64,000 bases of DNA from JALOAD01 sp023228995 [NCBI: Candidatus Muiribacterium halophilum] (GTDB taxonomy: Bacteria; Muiribacteriota; Muiribacteriia; Muiribacteriales). The DNA lies in NCBI GenBank assembly GCA_023228995.1, contig JALOAD010000005.1, forward strand, positions 77,735-141,734. The letters run 5' to 3'. The position numbers and the translations under genes are program-made. The notes below the pieces were generated by a model. That model worked only from the letters and a program-made list of their open reading frames with translations. It did not search any database and had not been told where the DNA came from. Numbering within the stretch: position 1 is the stretch's first letter; each line of letters begins with the position of its first letter. Below, piece by piece: positions 17,887 to 26,765 of this stretch.

Positions 17887-19907
17887 ATATAAAGCGGAAC
17901 CTTTATTAATATTTTTTTATTATTATAATCTTGTTTAAAAATAATTAAACCTCCAAGTTTTTTTAATATATTTTTTAAATAATCATATCTTTCATAAAAT
18001 TCCTCTTTTTCTTCAAATGCAAAATTTATAAGTTCTAATTCAATTATTTTAGCAGAATTTTCATTCATGCAATTAACAATTATTTTTTTATTAGTTTTAT
18101 TACCCCTATTATCAAGGACTTTATCAAAAATAGCTAATAGAATTATTGGCAAGATATTTTTTTCTATAAAAACAAAATGATTTTTATCTATATTAATTTT
18201 AATATCAATATTATTTAAATCAAACTCAATTTTAAGAATATCAAAAACTATATAAAATATTTCTTTTATATTTACAATTTCTTTGTTTATTCCGTCATTT
18301 CCAAATATAAGTCTTATAGAAGAAGTAAGCTTTACTATTTTTTCAACTAAAATATTAATATCTTTTAAAATTTCTTTTGTATATAAATTATTTGAAATTC
18401 TTGATATTATTTCAATATAACCTGATATTACAGTATTAAAATTATTATAATCATGGGATATTCCACTTGTGATCATAGAAAATTCAGATAATCTTTCGTT
18501 TTTTAATATTTCTCTTTCAATATTTAATATTCGAGATTCTTCTCTAAAAACCGCAATTATAAATTCATATTCTTCATTTACAAAAGAAAAGGATATTTCT
18601 GATAAAATTGAATTCAAATTATTATCAATAATGTAAAAACTATCAGAAAAATGATTTTTTTCTTCAATATTTTTTTTAATAATTTCATAATCAGATTTAT
18701 CTTTAAGAAAATCAGCAAAATTCATATTTTGAAAATTTAAATCAGAAATACCAGCAACAACAGAAAAAGATGGATTAACATTTATAATATCTCCCGTATT
18801 TTTATCAAAAATTACAACTGGAAAATTTTCTGCTTTAAAAATAATTTCATAAATAACTTTATCTAAAATTTCTTGAATATAACTATATTCAACATTCTTA
18901 TTTATCTTTGATAATTCAGGTAAACTAAATAAAATATCTCTATAAAAAGAAATATCTTTAATAATTATCATTTTTAATAATGTATTTTTATTATCATTAT
19001 CTATCTCTACAATATTTAGCTTATAAAATTTTTTTGAATATTGAAATTCAGAATAATTAACCTTTAAATTAATATTAAGAAAATCAAATAAATTTTCATT
19101 TAACAAATTTTTAGGAAATATATCTTTAAAAGCTTTGTTAGCTTTTATTATAAATCCAAGTTCATCAGCAATTGCAACAGCATCCTCAACTATATCAAAT
19201 ATATTATAATAATATAAATCAGATTCTCTGCTTAAAAAACCGTATTTCAACATTATAATCAAAATATATAAATTATATATAAAAATATAAATCATAGTTT
19301 TATCTGAAAGGTTAATCGGATTTTTTATATAAAAAGGAATAATAGTATCTGTAAAAAGACTAATAATTACAACAAAGAATGCACCTAAAAGAAAATGACC
19401 AGATTGGATTTTTATAAAATAATCTTTTTCTGTTTTGTAATTTCTCAAAAGTATAAAAACACTATATAATATGGGTAATATAATAAGAAATATCATAAAA
19501 ACTGGATAATAATTACCAAACACTATAGTAAGCTCATTGTCTTTATTATAATTCCATTGTTTTGTAACTTTATCTGAAAAAATTGAAATAAAAATAGCAA
19601 TAATATATATAATATATAAAATTTTTTTTAAATAATAAGATTTTTTATTAATAATTGTATGTGAAAATTCAAAAACTGCAATACCAATAAAAAGCCAAAA
19701 AACACTTCCCATTCGAAAGAAAACCGACAAATTTTGATGAATTACAAATAATCGTAATAAAATATAAAAAAAAATCCACAAAATTAAAGAAAAAGAAATA
19801 AGAAGATATTTATTTTGTATATTGTTTCTCTTTCTATTACAAAAAATAAAAGTTGCATTAAACAATGCAATCAATAAACTCAAAAATGGTATTATTAATT
19901 TTTGCAT
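17883..19907 (-). CDS. Histidine-kinase-like membrane protein with degenerate ATPase domain
   Basis: 674 residues with the same plan as the next gene: seven or so N-terminal helices (1-220), PAS-like regions (about 235-300 and 355-460), and a dimerisation helix with GISHDYNNFNTVISGYIE, where H485 is the expected phosphate acceptor. The ATP-binding part is eroded: the N-box position reads IFDKVLDNRGN, and neither a DxGxG nor a GxGLG motif is present in the last 100 residues. It may have lost kinase activity and act as a partner or phosphatase in a heterodimer with the downstream kinase. Six bases separate it from nrdG upstream; ribosome-binding site is poor. Confidence 0.75.
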   Translation of the reverse strand: MQKLIIPFLSLLIALFNATFIFCNRKRNNIQNKYLLISFSLILWIFFYILLRLFVIHQNLSVFFRMGSVFWLFIGIAVFEFSHTIINKKSYYLKKILYIIYIIAIFISIFSDKVTKQWNYNKDNELTIVFGNYYPVFMIFLIILPILYSVFILLRNYKTEKDYFIKIQSGHFLLGAFFVVIISLFTDTIIPFYIKNPINLSDKTMIYIFIYNLYILIIMLKYGFLSRESDLYYYNIFDIVEDAVAIADELGFIIKANKAFKDIFPKNLLNENLFDFLNINLKVNYSEFQYSKKFYKLNIVEIDNDNKNTLLKMIIIKDISFYRDILFSLPELSKINKNVEYSYIQEILDKVIYEIIFKAENFPVVIFDKNTGDIINVNPSFSVVAGISDLNFQNMNFADFLKDKSDYEIIKKNIEEKNHFSDSFYIIDNNLNSILSEISFSFVNEEYEFIIAVFREESRILNIEREILKNERLSEFSMITSGISHDYNNFNTVISGYIEIISRISNNLYTKEILKDINILVEKIVKLTSSIRLIFGNDGINKEIVNIKEIFYIVFDILKIEFDLNNIDIKINIDKNHFVFIEKNILPIILLAIFDKVLDNRGNKTNKKIIVNCMNENSAKIIELELINFAFEEKEEFYERYDYLKNILKKLGGLIIFKQDYNNKKILIKVPLYI

Positions 19908-19913
19908 ACTGTA

Positions 19914-20588
19914 TTACACAATATTTAAGTTATTTTTCATTTTATCAAACTCATCCGAACTAAGACAAGGTATATCCATAAATTCTGGATCAAGCGTTTT
20001 TGAATTAGAAAAATTCTGAAGAGAATAATTATTTTTAACACCACCAAGATTTAAAATCTTTATAATATCTTCTTTTGTATGTAAAGTAGGAACAAATGTA
20101 GTTCTAAATTGATAATCAATACCTGATTTTGCAATCAAACCAATAGATTTCACAATATTATCAATATCTACAATCCTGCCAGCAGCTTTATTGTATTTTT
20201 CACTTATAAGATCATGCTTTATATCCATAGCAATAAAATCAAATACTTTAGATTTAATAACAGCATCAAGCATTTGTGGACTATTGCCATTTGTATCAAC
20301 CTTTATAAGCAAATCAGTCTTTTTTTTAACAAAAGAGGCAAAATCAATAATATCTGAATTAAGCAAAGGTTCACCGCCAGTTATTACCAAAGCATCAATC
20401 CATTTTTTATTTGCTTCAAGCCTTTCAAGCACATAAGAAAATTCTATACAATCACCTTTACTATAAGTAAGCTCATGATTATGACAAAAGGGGCAACGAA
20501 AATCGCAACCCCTTGTAAAAATCACACTTGCTATTTTACCAGGATAATCAACTAGCGAATGCTCAGCTAACCCACCAATCTTTAACAT
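19914..20588 (-). CDS. nrdG: Anaerobic ribonucleoside-triphosphate reductase activating protein
   Basis: 224 residues. A radical-SAM enzyme that installs the glycyl radical on NrdD. The cluster motif CDFRCPFCHN (C-x3-C-x2-C) is at about 29-38, after the GLAEHSLVDYPGK opening typical of this subfamily; TGGEPLL (about 69-75) is the SAM-contact motif. The start lies 26 bases inside the end of nrdD, so the pair is translationally coupled. The subfamily resembles the longer, PflA-like activases of anaerobes rather than the short E. coli NrdG. Confidence 0.92.
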   Translation of the reverse strand: MLKIGGLAEHSLVDYPGKIASVIFTRGCDFRCPFCHNHELTYSKGDCIEFSYVLERLEANKKWIDALVITGGEPLLNSDIIDFASFVKKKTDLLIKVDTNGNSPQMLDAVIKSKVFDFIAMDIKHDLISEKYNKAAGRIVDIDNIVKSIGLIAKSGIDYQFRTTFVPTLHTKEDIIKILNLGGVKNNYSLQNFSNSKTLDPEFMDIPCLSSDEFDKMKNNLNIV

Positions 20589-23037
20589 CTCTTAATTCCT
20601 CAACATTATTTAAAGTTTTTACAACATTTTTTTTATTATCAAGCACTACAAGAGTCGGAACTGATTTAACAGAATATTTTCTTGATTCAGCCATTCCATT
20701 ATCAGTCCATACATTTATTTCTTCGTAAGGAATAGTAATATTTTCAACTTTCATATAATTTTTTAAAGTAACACAGTTTGGACAATTATCTGAAACAAAA
20801 AGTTTCATGCTACCATTAACAACTTTCAAAGTTTTTTTGTTAGTTTCAATTACTTTTTCAACCGGTGTTTCAACTGTTTTTTCATTGATTTTCTCCGTTG
20901 TTTTTTCAACTTTAGAAGTTTTTACATTTTGCTGTTTTTTAGAAATATTCTTTTTTTCAATATATTTTGAATCTATTTCAGAAGTAAAAGTCATTCTATC
21001 AGCAAATTCCTGTTTTTTACCAGCATTCCAATTTTTCACAGGTCTATAATAACCAACAATTCTTGAATAAACTTCATTAATCTCATTACAATCAGGACAA
21101 ACTTCTACTTTACCCGAAAAATACCCATGATTTGGACAAATACTAAAAGTCGGAGTTATTGAAAAATAAGGCAATCTTGTATTATAAGCTATTTTTTTAA
21201 CAAGTTCTTTAGTTGAAAGATAATCTATTTCTTCACCAATAAATGTATGAAACATAGTTCCACCATTATATAAAGGTTGTATGTCATTTTGATGTTCTAA
21301 AGCTTCAAAAATATTATCAGTATAACCTACTGGAAGCTGAGTTGAATTAGTAAGATAAACTTCATCTTCACCAGAAACATAAATATGAGGATATTTTTCT
21401 TTATCAAGCTTTGCAAATCTATAACTTGTAGATTCAGCAGGACTTGCTTCAAGATTATAAAGACTTCCAGTTTCTTCCTGAAATTCCTTTAAAACTTCTC
21501 TCATATACTCTAATGTTTCAACAGTAAATTTCTTGCCAGCTTTATCAGTTATATCTTTACCCAAGAAATTTATACAAGCTTCATTCATACCATTTAAACC
21601 TATAGTAGAAAAATGATTTTTAAAAGTTCCAAGATAAGCTTTCGTATAAGGCATAAGACCTTGTTCAAGATTTCTATCAACAAGTTTTCGCTTCATTTCT
21701 AGCGAATCTTTTGCAATAGACATATAATGTTTAAGATTTTTTAAAAATTCTTTTTTAGACTTTGCTTCATAAGCTAATCTATTAACATTTATTGTAACAA
21801 CTCCGATTGATCCTGTTGAATCTCCAGGAGCCCACATTCCACCAGGTCTATTCATAAGTTCTCTCTGATCAAGATTTAATCTACAACACATTGCTCTAAC
21901 AGCTGATGGTTCAAGTTCTGAACCAACATAGTTTTGAAAATAAGGAATACCGTATTTTGCAGTAACTTCAAAAAGAATTTTAGCATTATCACTTTCCCAA
22001 TCAAAATCAGAAGTAATATTATATGTAGGAATAGGAAATGTGAATATTCTACCTTTAGCATCTCCATCCATCATTATTTCAAGAAAAGCTTTATTAATCA
22101 TATCCATTTCTTTTTGAAAATCACCATATTTTTCAGGTTTTTCTTCTCCACCAATTACAACATTATCATTTTTAAGATCTTCAGGAACAACCCAATCAAA
22201 AGTAAGATTTGAAAAAGGTGTTTGAGAACCCCATCTTGAAGGAACATTAAGCGAAAATATAAGTTTTTGTATATTTTGTTTTACCTGAGTATAATCAAGA
22301 TTATCATATCTTACAAAAGGAGCTAAAAATGTATCAACACTTGAAAAAGCTTGAGCTCCAGCAAATTCCATCTGCATACATCCAATAAAATTTACCATTT
22401 GTGCAGTAACTACATCAAGATGTTTTGCAGGTTTTGCATCAACTTTATTCTCAACTTTACCAAAACCTTTTATAAGAAGATTTTTTAAAGACCATCCTGC
22501 ACAATATCCAACAATACCATTAGAAAGATCATGAATATGCATAAATCCATCTTTATGAGCATTAGCTATCTGTGCAGTATATATTTCATTAAGAAGATAG
22601 CTTGATATAACTTTTCCTGAAATATGAAGCATTAAACCAGAAAACGAATACTGAGTATTACTGTTTTCATTCACTCGCCAATCAGCTTTTTTAAGATATT
22701 CAGTAATTGTTTTATCAACATCAAGCATTGCAGAACCCATTTCTCTAACTCTTGTTTGATGTTCTCTATAAAGAATATAAGCCTTTGCAGTCTTATAATG
22801 ACCTTGCTCAATAAGTACTTTTTCAACACTGTCTTGAATTTCTTCAACACTTAACTTAACTCTATCAGCATATACTTTTTTAATATGATTTTTAACTTTT
22901 TCAGTTAATTCAACCGCAATCTGCTGATTTTCTCCACCAACTGATTTAGCAGCTTCAAAAATAGCATGAGTAATCCTTTCTTGATTAAAATCTACAATTT
23001 CTCCATTTCTTTTCATAACTCTCATAAAAAAATCCAT
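20563..23037 (-). CDS. nrdD: Class III ribonucleotide reductase with fused glutaredoxin-like domain
   Basis: 824 residues. It reduces ribonucleoside triphosphates to deoxy forms without oxygen. Residues 1-95 are an ATP-cone (RVMKRNGEIVDFNQERI), the allosteric site. The glycyl-radical region is RIVGYYRPVKNWN with G662 as the expected radical; the zinc-site cysteines lie just before it (CPNHGYF, CPDC). A Lys/Glu-rich linker of about 45 residues joins residues 742-824, a glutaredoxin/NrdH-like domain with CPNC at 752-755 and the cis-proline motif SVPTLVV. A fused redoxin suggests that this enzyme takes electrons from a dithiol protein, as in the non-formate class III subtype. GGGGGG precedes the ATG. 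Confidence 0.93.
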   Translation of the reverse strand: MDFFMRVMKRNGEIVDFNQERITHAIFEAAKSVGGENQQIAVELTEKVKNHIKKVYADRVKLSVEEIQDSVEKVLIEQGHYKTAKAYILYREHQTRVREMGSAMLDVDKTITEYLKKADWRVNENSNTQYSFSGLMLHISGKVISSYLLNEIYTAQIANAHKDGFMHIHDLSNGIVGYCAGWSLKNLLIKGFGKVENKVDAKPAKHLDVVTAQMVNFIGCMQMEFAGAQAFSSVDTFLAPFVRYDNLDYTQVKQNIQKLIFSLNVPSRWGSQTPFSNLTFDWVVPEDLKNDNVVIGGEEKPEKYGDFQKEMDMINKAFLEIMMDGDAKGRIFTFPIPTYNITSDFDWESDNAKILFEVTAKYGIPYFQNYVGSELEPSAVRAMCCRLNLDQRELMNRPGGMWAPGDSTGSIGVVTINVNRLAYEAKSKKEFLKNLKHYMSIAKDSLEMKRKLVDRNLEQGLMPYTKAYLGTFKNHFSTIGLNGMNEACINFLGKDITDKAGKKFTVETLEYMREVLKEFQEETGSLYNLEASPAESTSYRFAKLDKEKYPHIYVSGEDEVYLTNSTQLPVGYTDNIFEALEHQNDIQPLYNGGTMFHTFIGEEIDYLSTKELVKKIAYNTRLPYFSITPTFSICPNHGYFSGKVEVCPDCNEINEVYSRIVGYYRPVKNWNAGKKQEFADRMTFTSEIDSKYIEKKNISKKQQNVKTSKVEKTTEKINEKTVETPVEKVIETNKKTLKVVNGSMKLFVSDNCPNCVTLKNYMKVENITIPYEEINVWTDNGMAESRKYSVKSVPTLVVLDNKKNVVKTLNNVEELRDVKDWWVS

Positions 23038-23057
23038 TGCAACTTCCCCCCTTATTA

Positions 23058-23501
23058 TTAAAAACTTGCAATTTCCTCTCTAAACTCATCAATACATTTA
23101 AATCTTTTATAGACAGATGCAAATCTTATGTAAGCAACCTCATCTATAACTTTTAACTTTTGCATTACAAGACTGCCGATTATGGAAGTCTCAACTTCTT
23201 TTTTACCTGTAGCAATTATTTCGTTTTCAATCTCAGTTACCATATCTTCAATCTGCTTTGTCGCAACAATTCTTTTCTGACAAGAAAACATAATACCTTT
23301 TAATATTTTATTTCTGTCAAAATCTTCTCTTTCACCATTATTTTTAATAACTCTAAGTGAAAATTCTTCAACTCTTTCATAAGTTGTAAATCTTTTTTGA
23401 CAAGATTGACATTCTCTTCTTCTTCTTGTTGTATTCCCTTCATCAGTCTCACGAGAATCAAGAACTTTTGTATTCAAACCTTCACAAAAAGGACATTTCA
23501 T
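23058..23501 (-). CDS. nrdR: Transcriptional repressor NrdR
   Basis: 147 residues, the usual size. It senses (d)ATP through an ATP-cone and represses ribonucleotide reductase genes. The N-terminal zinc ribbon has CPFC at 3-6 and CQSC at 31-34, with RRRREC between them; residues 49-139 are the ATP-cone (RVIKNNGEREDFDRNKI). The gene is 20 bases upstream of nrdD on the same strand, so repressor, enzyme and activase form one operon. NrdR-box-like sites in its own upstream region imply autoregulation. GAGG precedes the ATG. Confidence 0.95.
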   Translation of the reverse strand: MKCPFCEGLNTKVLDSRETDEGNTTRRRRECQSCQKRFTTYERVEEFSLRVIKNNGEREDFDRNKILKGIMFSCQKRIVATKQIEDMVTEIENEIIATGKKEVETSIIGSLVMQKLKVIDEVAYIRFASVYKRFKCIDEFREEIASF

Positions 23502-23513
23502 TTATTTTCCTCA

Positions 23514-23588
23514 ACACTATATATAGTATATCGTCAAATTCAAAGAAGAGACTTACAACAAGATATAGTATATAAAACTTTAAGTCAA
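23514..23588 (-). promoter_or_regulatory. nrdR-nrdD-nrdG promoter with NrdR-box-like sites
   Basis: Site 1, ACACTATATATAGTAT (23514-23529), is almost the full NrdR-box consensus (acaCwATATwGtgt type). A weaker second site, ACAAGATATAGTATAT, lies at 23558-23573, about four helical turns away. On the minus strand TTGACT (23588-23583) with a 17-bp spacer gives TATCTT at 23565-23560, overlapping the second site. The layout of paired boxes at an integer number of turns is the known NrdR arrangement. Confidence 0.7.
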
Positions 23589-23667
23589 AAAATTTTTTTC
23601 ACCTTGAATAAGCAAGTAAATAAAGAGAAATCCTCTAAATAAATTACCTTTTCACCACCAATGACCA

Positions 23668-23696
23668 TTGACACTTTTTACATATCATGATATTCT
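23668..23696 (+). promoter_or_regulatory. Promoter of the thioredoxin gene
   Basis: TTGACA (23668-23673), 17-bp spacer, TATTCT (23691-23696), about 36 bases before the ATG, with AGGAGGT as ribosome-binding site in between. Confidence 0.75.
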
Positions 23697-23732
23697 AATA
23701 TAAGTTAATATAAAAAAAGCAGGAGGTAACAA

Positions 23733-24044
23733 ATGGCAAAAGTTTTAAATGATAATGAATTCAACGCACTTTTAAAAAGCGAAAAAATACTGGTTGTTGA
23801 CTTTGGAGCAGAATGGTGTGGACCATGTAAAATGATTGCACCAATAATAGATGAATTATCAATCGAATACAAAGAAAAAGCAACTATTGCAAAAGTAGAT
23901 GTTGACAAATCACCTGATCTTTCTAGAAAATATGGTATAAGTGGAGTTCCAACTATTCTTTTCTTCAAAGATGGAGAACTTGTTAAAAATCAAGTTGGAT
24001 TTCTTGACAAAGAACAGTTAAAACAACATATTGATTCATTATAA
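23733..24044 (+). CDS. trxA: Thioredoxin
   Basis: 103 residues, a complete classical thioredoxin: WCGPCK at 28-33, the buried Asp in VVDFGAEW, and the cis-proline in GVPTILFF. It is a general dithiol reductant of the cytoplasm. AGGAGGT lies before the ATG. It has its own promoter and terminator, and is divergent from the ribonucleotide reductase operon, a natural electron consumer, though that enzyme carries its own redoxin domain. Confidence 0.96.
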   Translation: MAKVLNDNEFNALLKSEKILVVDFGAEWCGPCKMIAPIIDELSIEYKEKATIAKVDVDKSPDLSRKYGISGVPTILFFKDGELVKNQVGFLDKEQLKQHIDSL

Positions 24045-24051
24045 TATATAG

Positions 24052-24091
24052 AAAAGACCAGATAAGAGTTATTCAAGTCTGGTCTTTTTTT
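24052..24091 (+). terminator. Intrinsic terminator of trxA
   Basis: Stem AAAAGACCAGA / TCTGGTCTTTT around a 15-base loop, followed by a T-run, starting eight bases after the trxA stop. Confidence 0.88.
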
Positions 24092-24302
24092 ATTTAGTTC
24101 ATAGGGTTTGTAGGGTTTTAATCCCTAATCCCGTACCCCAAATTTCCCCGGTCTTGCTTTGTCATATTATAACTTCAACATAGATAGCTGACAAGTCAGC
24201 CTTTTTGAGCTTTGCTCAAGGTTTAAACCTAGTTTTACTTATAAAACTATATCGTGAGCACAGCGAACTATCTTCTTTTAGAATATCGTGCATTTATGCA
24301 CT
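24092..24302. repeat. Spacer built of small palindromes (copy 1 of a mosaic element)
   Basis: After a C-rich tract (TCCCTAATCCCGTACCCCAA near 24125) come, in close succession, GCTGAC-AA-GTCAGC (24187-24200), TTGAGC-TTT-GCTCAA (24205-24219), GTTTAAAC (24221-24228), TAGTTTTA-CTTA-TAAAACTA (24230-24249) and GTGCAT-TT-ATGCAC (24288-24301). The part from 24222 to 24273 matches 34251-34304. It ends 12 bases from the stop of the minus-strand M23 peptidase gene. Confidence 0.8.
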
Positions 24303-24314
24303 AACTTTATCAAC

Positions 24315-25418
24315 CTATTTTATTGTAAGTGGATTAATTGTCTTTCCGAGTTTTCTAACTTCAAAATGAAGGTGAGGTCCAGTACTAACACCAGTACTAC
24401 CAACCTTTGCAATAACATCACCTTTTTTAACTTTATCTCCAACATTTACAAGAAGTTTACTACAATGTCCATATCTAGTTTCGTATCCAAGAGAATGTTT
24501 TAATATAACAATCTTACCATATCCAGATTTATTACCTGAATATGTAACTACACCATCACCAGCTGATTTTATAGGTTCTCCAACTCCACCTCTTATATCA
24601 ACACCGCTATGAAATAATTTGCTACCATAAATAGGATGCAATCTATAACCATAAGGAGAAGTTATTTTATTATCTAAAGGCCAAGCAAAAGGTTTACTGT
24701 TTTCTCTTTTCTTTGCAAGAAACCACTTTTCTCCAGGATAAACTTTTAATTTTTCACCGTATTTAATCTCATAATTTGAAATATTATTTGTTTCCATAAT
24801 ATCTTTTATACCAGTTGCGAATTTTCTTGCAATAACCCATAAACTATCACCTTTAGCAACAGTATATTCAATTCCTTCATTTTTAGAAATCTTGAGTTTC
24901 TGACCTTCAATTATTATATCAGAGCTAATTTCATTTATAACTTTAAGATCATTTAATGAAATATCATAGAGTTTTGCAATCAAAGTTAGATTTTCACCTT
25001 TTTTTACTCTATGCCATATTCCAGGTCTTTCTTTTTTTGGAGAATTTTCATCAATTACTTCAGAATTTATTTTCTTATTAGAAACTTTAAGTTGTTTTTG
25101 AGCTTGTTGAACAAAATTATTAGTTGCAGAATTTACTTTTATAACCAAGACTTCACTATTATCATCATTTTCAAGAGCAGTTCGGGTTAATACATTAATT
25201 TTTCTTTTTAAAACTTCCTTACCTGAATGTCCAATTTCATCAAAGTTAGAATTACTTTTAAACATAGTAAGAGAATCCGCCACATAAGATCTTTTATAAG
25301 AAATATAATTTTCCCTTAAAAAATTTGTGTATATAATGAAAAAGAATTGAATTAATATTCCAATTATTACAAGATTTATTATTTTATCTATAGATTTTAT
25401 GACATTATTGTCCTGCAT
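24315..25418 (-). CDS. LysM / M23 family metallopeptidase
   Basis: 367 residues. A single N-terminal membrane helix (about 14-32) anchors it; two LysM peptidoglycan-binding domains follow (about 143-185, HRVKKGENLTLIAKLYDISL, and 188-232, YTVAKGDSLWVIARKFATG); residues 255-367 are an M23 (LytM) endopeptidase. All zinc and catalytic residues are present: HSGVD, YGHCS and GPHLHFE, so it should cleave peptidoglycan cross-bridges, unlike the EnvC-like paralogue at 57351-58529. A short element of palindromes follows its stop codon. Confidence 0.92.
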   Translation of the reverse strand: MQDNNVIKSIDKIINLVIIGILIQFFFIIYTNFLRENYISYKRSYVADSLTMFKSNSNFDEIGHSGKEVLKRKINVLTRTALENDDNSEVLVIKVNSATNNFVQQAQKQLKVSNKKINSEVIDENSPKKERPGIWHRVKKGENLTLIAKLYDISLNDLKVINEISSDIIIEGQKLKISKNEGIEYTVAKGDSLWVIARKFATGIKDIMETNNISNYEIKYGEKLKVYPGEKWFLAKKRENSKPFAWPLDNKITSPYGYRLHPIYGSKLFHSGVDIRGGVGEPIKSAGDGVVTYSGNKSGYGKIVILKHSLGYETRYGHCSKLLVNVGDKVKKGDVIAKVGSTGVSTGPHLHFEVRKLGKTINPLTIK

Positions 25419-25456
25419 AAATCCCCCTCAAAAAAAAAGTTATTATATTATTTACT

Positions 25457-26341
25457 TTATCGGACTTTTTTTTGTAAAGGATTAAACTGATATTCAGTAA
25501 AAACAACTCCTGCTAGTATGAGAAATGCTCCTGTAATATTTATTAGAGAAAAAGCTTCATTCATAAATAAAAAACCCACAATACCGGCAGACAATGGTTC
25601 GATAGTATAAATAACTGCCGCTTTGTTGGGAGTAATTTTACTTTGACTAATACTTTGAAATAAAAAACACACTCCTGTCGCAAGAACACCGCATACAAAG
25701 AAAGAAACAAGCAAAAAATGTGAATATTCAACAATAAAATCACCTTTACCTATACTTTTAAATGCACTCAATAAAAACACTGTTATCAATTGCAAAAAAG
25801 TAAATCTATTAACATTATCTTTATTTACAAAGAAACTTAAAAAAACAACTTGTATACCAAAACACAAAATACAAACAAGAGTTAGCATATCGCCTTTATT
25901 TAAATAAAATTCAAAATTCCCAACTACAGAAAAAAGATATACTCCAATAACTGAAATTAAAAGACCTACAATTGATTTAATAGAAGGAATTATTTTTAAC
26001 AGTATAAAAGAAAAAAATGGAACTGTAACAACAAAAAGACCAGTTATAAAACCAGATCTCACAGTAGTAGTATATTTAAGACCTTCGGTTTGAAAATAAT
26101 ATCCACCAAATAAAGCAAAACCAGAGAGTAAAGCACCAATAATCTCTTTTTTATTTTTTAAAAGATCTTTAAAAGAAAATCTTGCAAAAAAATATATAAC
26201 CATAGCACCTATAAAAAATCTTACAGCCATAAACTGAAACACACCCATAAACTCAAGAGTTTTTTGCACAGTTACAAAGGTTGTACCCCATATTATATTA
26301 GCAACTACAAGTATAAATATATAATAATATTCTTTTTTCAC
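25457..26341 (-). CDS. EamA/DMT family transporter
   Basis: About 294 residues with ten hydrophobic helices in two EamA halves (IIWGTTFVTVQK opening the first; YTIEPLSAGIVGFLFMNEAF near the end of the second, with the conserved Pro-Leu). Drug/metabolite transporters export small metabolites or amino acids; the substrate is unknown. The frame continues to an ATG at 26371, but that start lies inside the L31 terminator hairpin; GTG at 26341, preceded by AAGGA at five bases, is preferred. Confidence 0.85.
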   Translation of the reverse strand: MKKEYYYIFILVVANIIWGTTFVTVQKTLEFMGVFQFMAVRFFIGAMVIYFFARFSFKDLLKNKKEIIGALLSGFALFGGYYFQTEGLKYTTTVRSGFITGLFVVTVPFFSFILLKIIPSIKSIVGLLISVIGVYLFSVVGNFEFYLNKGDMLTLVCILCFGIQVVFLSFFVNKDNVNRFTFLQLITVFLLSAFKSIGKGDFIVEYSHFLLVSFFVCGVLATGVCFLFQSISQSKITPNKAAVIYTIEPLSAGIVGFLFMNEAFSLINITGAFLILAGVVFTEYQFNPLQKKVR

Positions 26342-26352
26342 TCTTTTCCTTA

Positions 26353-26380
26353 AAATAAAAAAACAGGCCATAAAGACCTG
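26353..26380 (-). terminator. Intrinsic terminator of the L31 gene
   Basis: On the minus strand CAGGTC-TTTAT-GGCCTG (one G-T pair) followed by a seven-T run, 30 bases after the L31 stop. It overlaps the longest possible N-terminus of the transporter gene downstream. Confidence 0.75.
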
Positions 26381-26410
26381 CTTTTGTTATAAATCAAATT
26401 TTTTAAAAAA

Positions 26411-26698
26411 TTAATTTGTTGTATCGTTATCTTCAGGTGTAGTTGTTGGCTGAACAGGTTTAGTAGCTCTTTTTGAACTCTTAACACCAAGCTCTCTTTT
26501 TTCACCAAATTTTTTCTGGAATTTATCAACTTTACCAGCTGTATCAACAAATTTCTGTTTTCCAGTAAAAAACGGATGACAGCTTGAACAAATTTCCACA
26601 TTAAATTCAGGAATTGTAGCACCTGTTTCAAAAGTTGCACCACATGCACATCTTACTTTTGCATTGGTATAAAATTCTGGATGTATTCCTTTTTTCAT
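26411..26698 (-). CDS. rpmE: 50S ribosomal protein L31
   Basis: 95 residues: about 70 of canonical L31 ([10 protein letters not shown]) plus a basic then Thr/Asp-rich tail ([11 protein letters not shown]). All four zinc cysteines are present (VRCACGA and CSSCHPF), marking the zinc-containing C+ type. A GTG at 26707 would add three residues, but it is part of the ribosome-binding site AGAGGTGA, which sits at normal distance from the ATG at 26698, so the ATG is the start. Confidence 0.93.
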   Translation of the reverse strand: MKKGIHPEFYTNAKVRCACGATFETGATIPEFNVEICSSCHPFFTGKQKFVDTAGKVDKFQKKFGEKRELGVKSSKRATKPVQPTTTPEDNDTTN

Positions 26699-26737
26699 AT
26701 TATTCACCTCTGGTTAATCATAATTTCAAGTTAATAT

Positions 26738-26765
26738 ATTATACAGAAAAATCAAAAAAAATCAA
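26738..26765 (-). promoter_or_regulatory. Promoter of the L31 gene
   Basis: Minus strand TTGATT (26765-26760), 16-bp T-rich spacer, TATAAT (26743-26738), 40 bases before the start codon. Confidence 0.6.
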
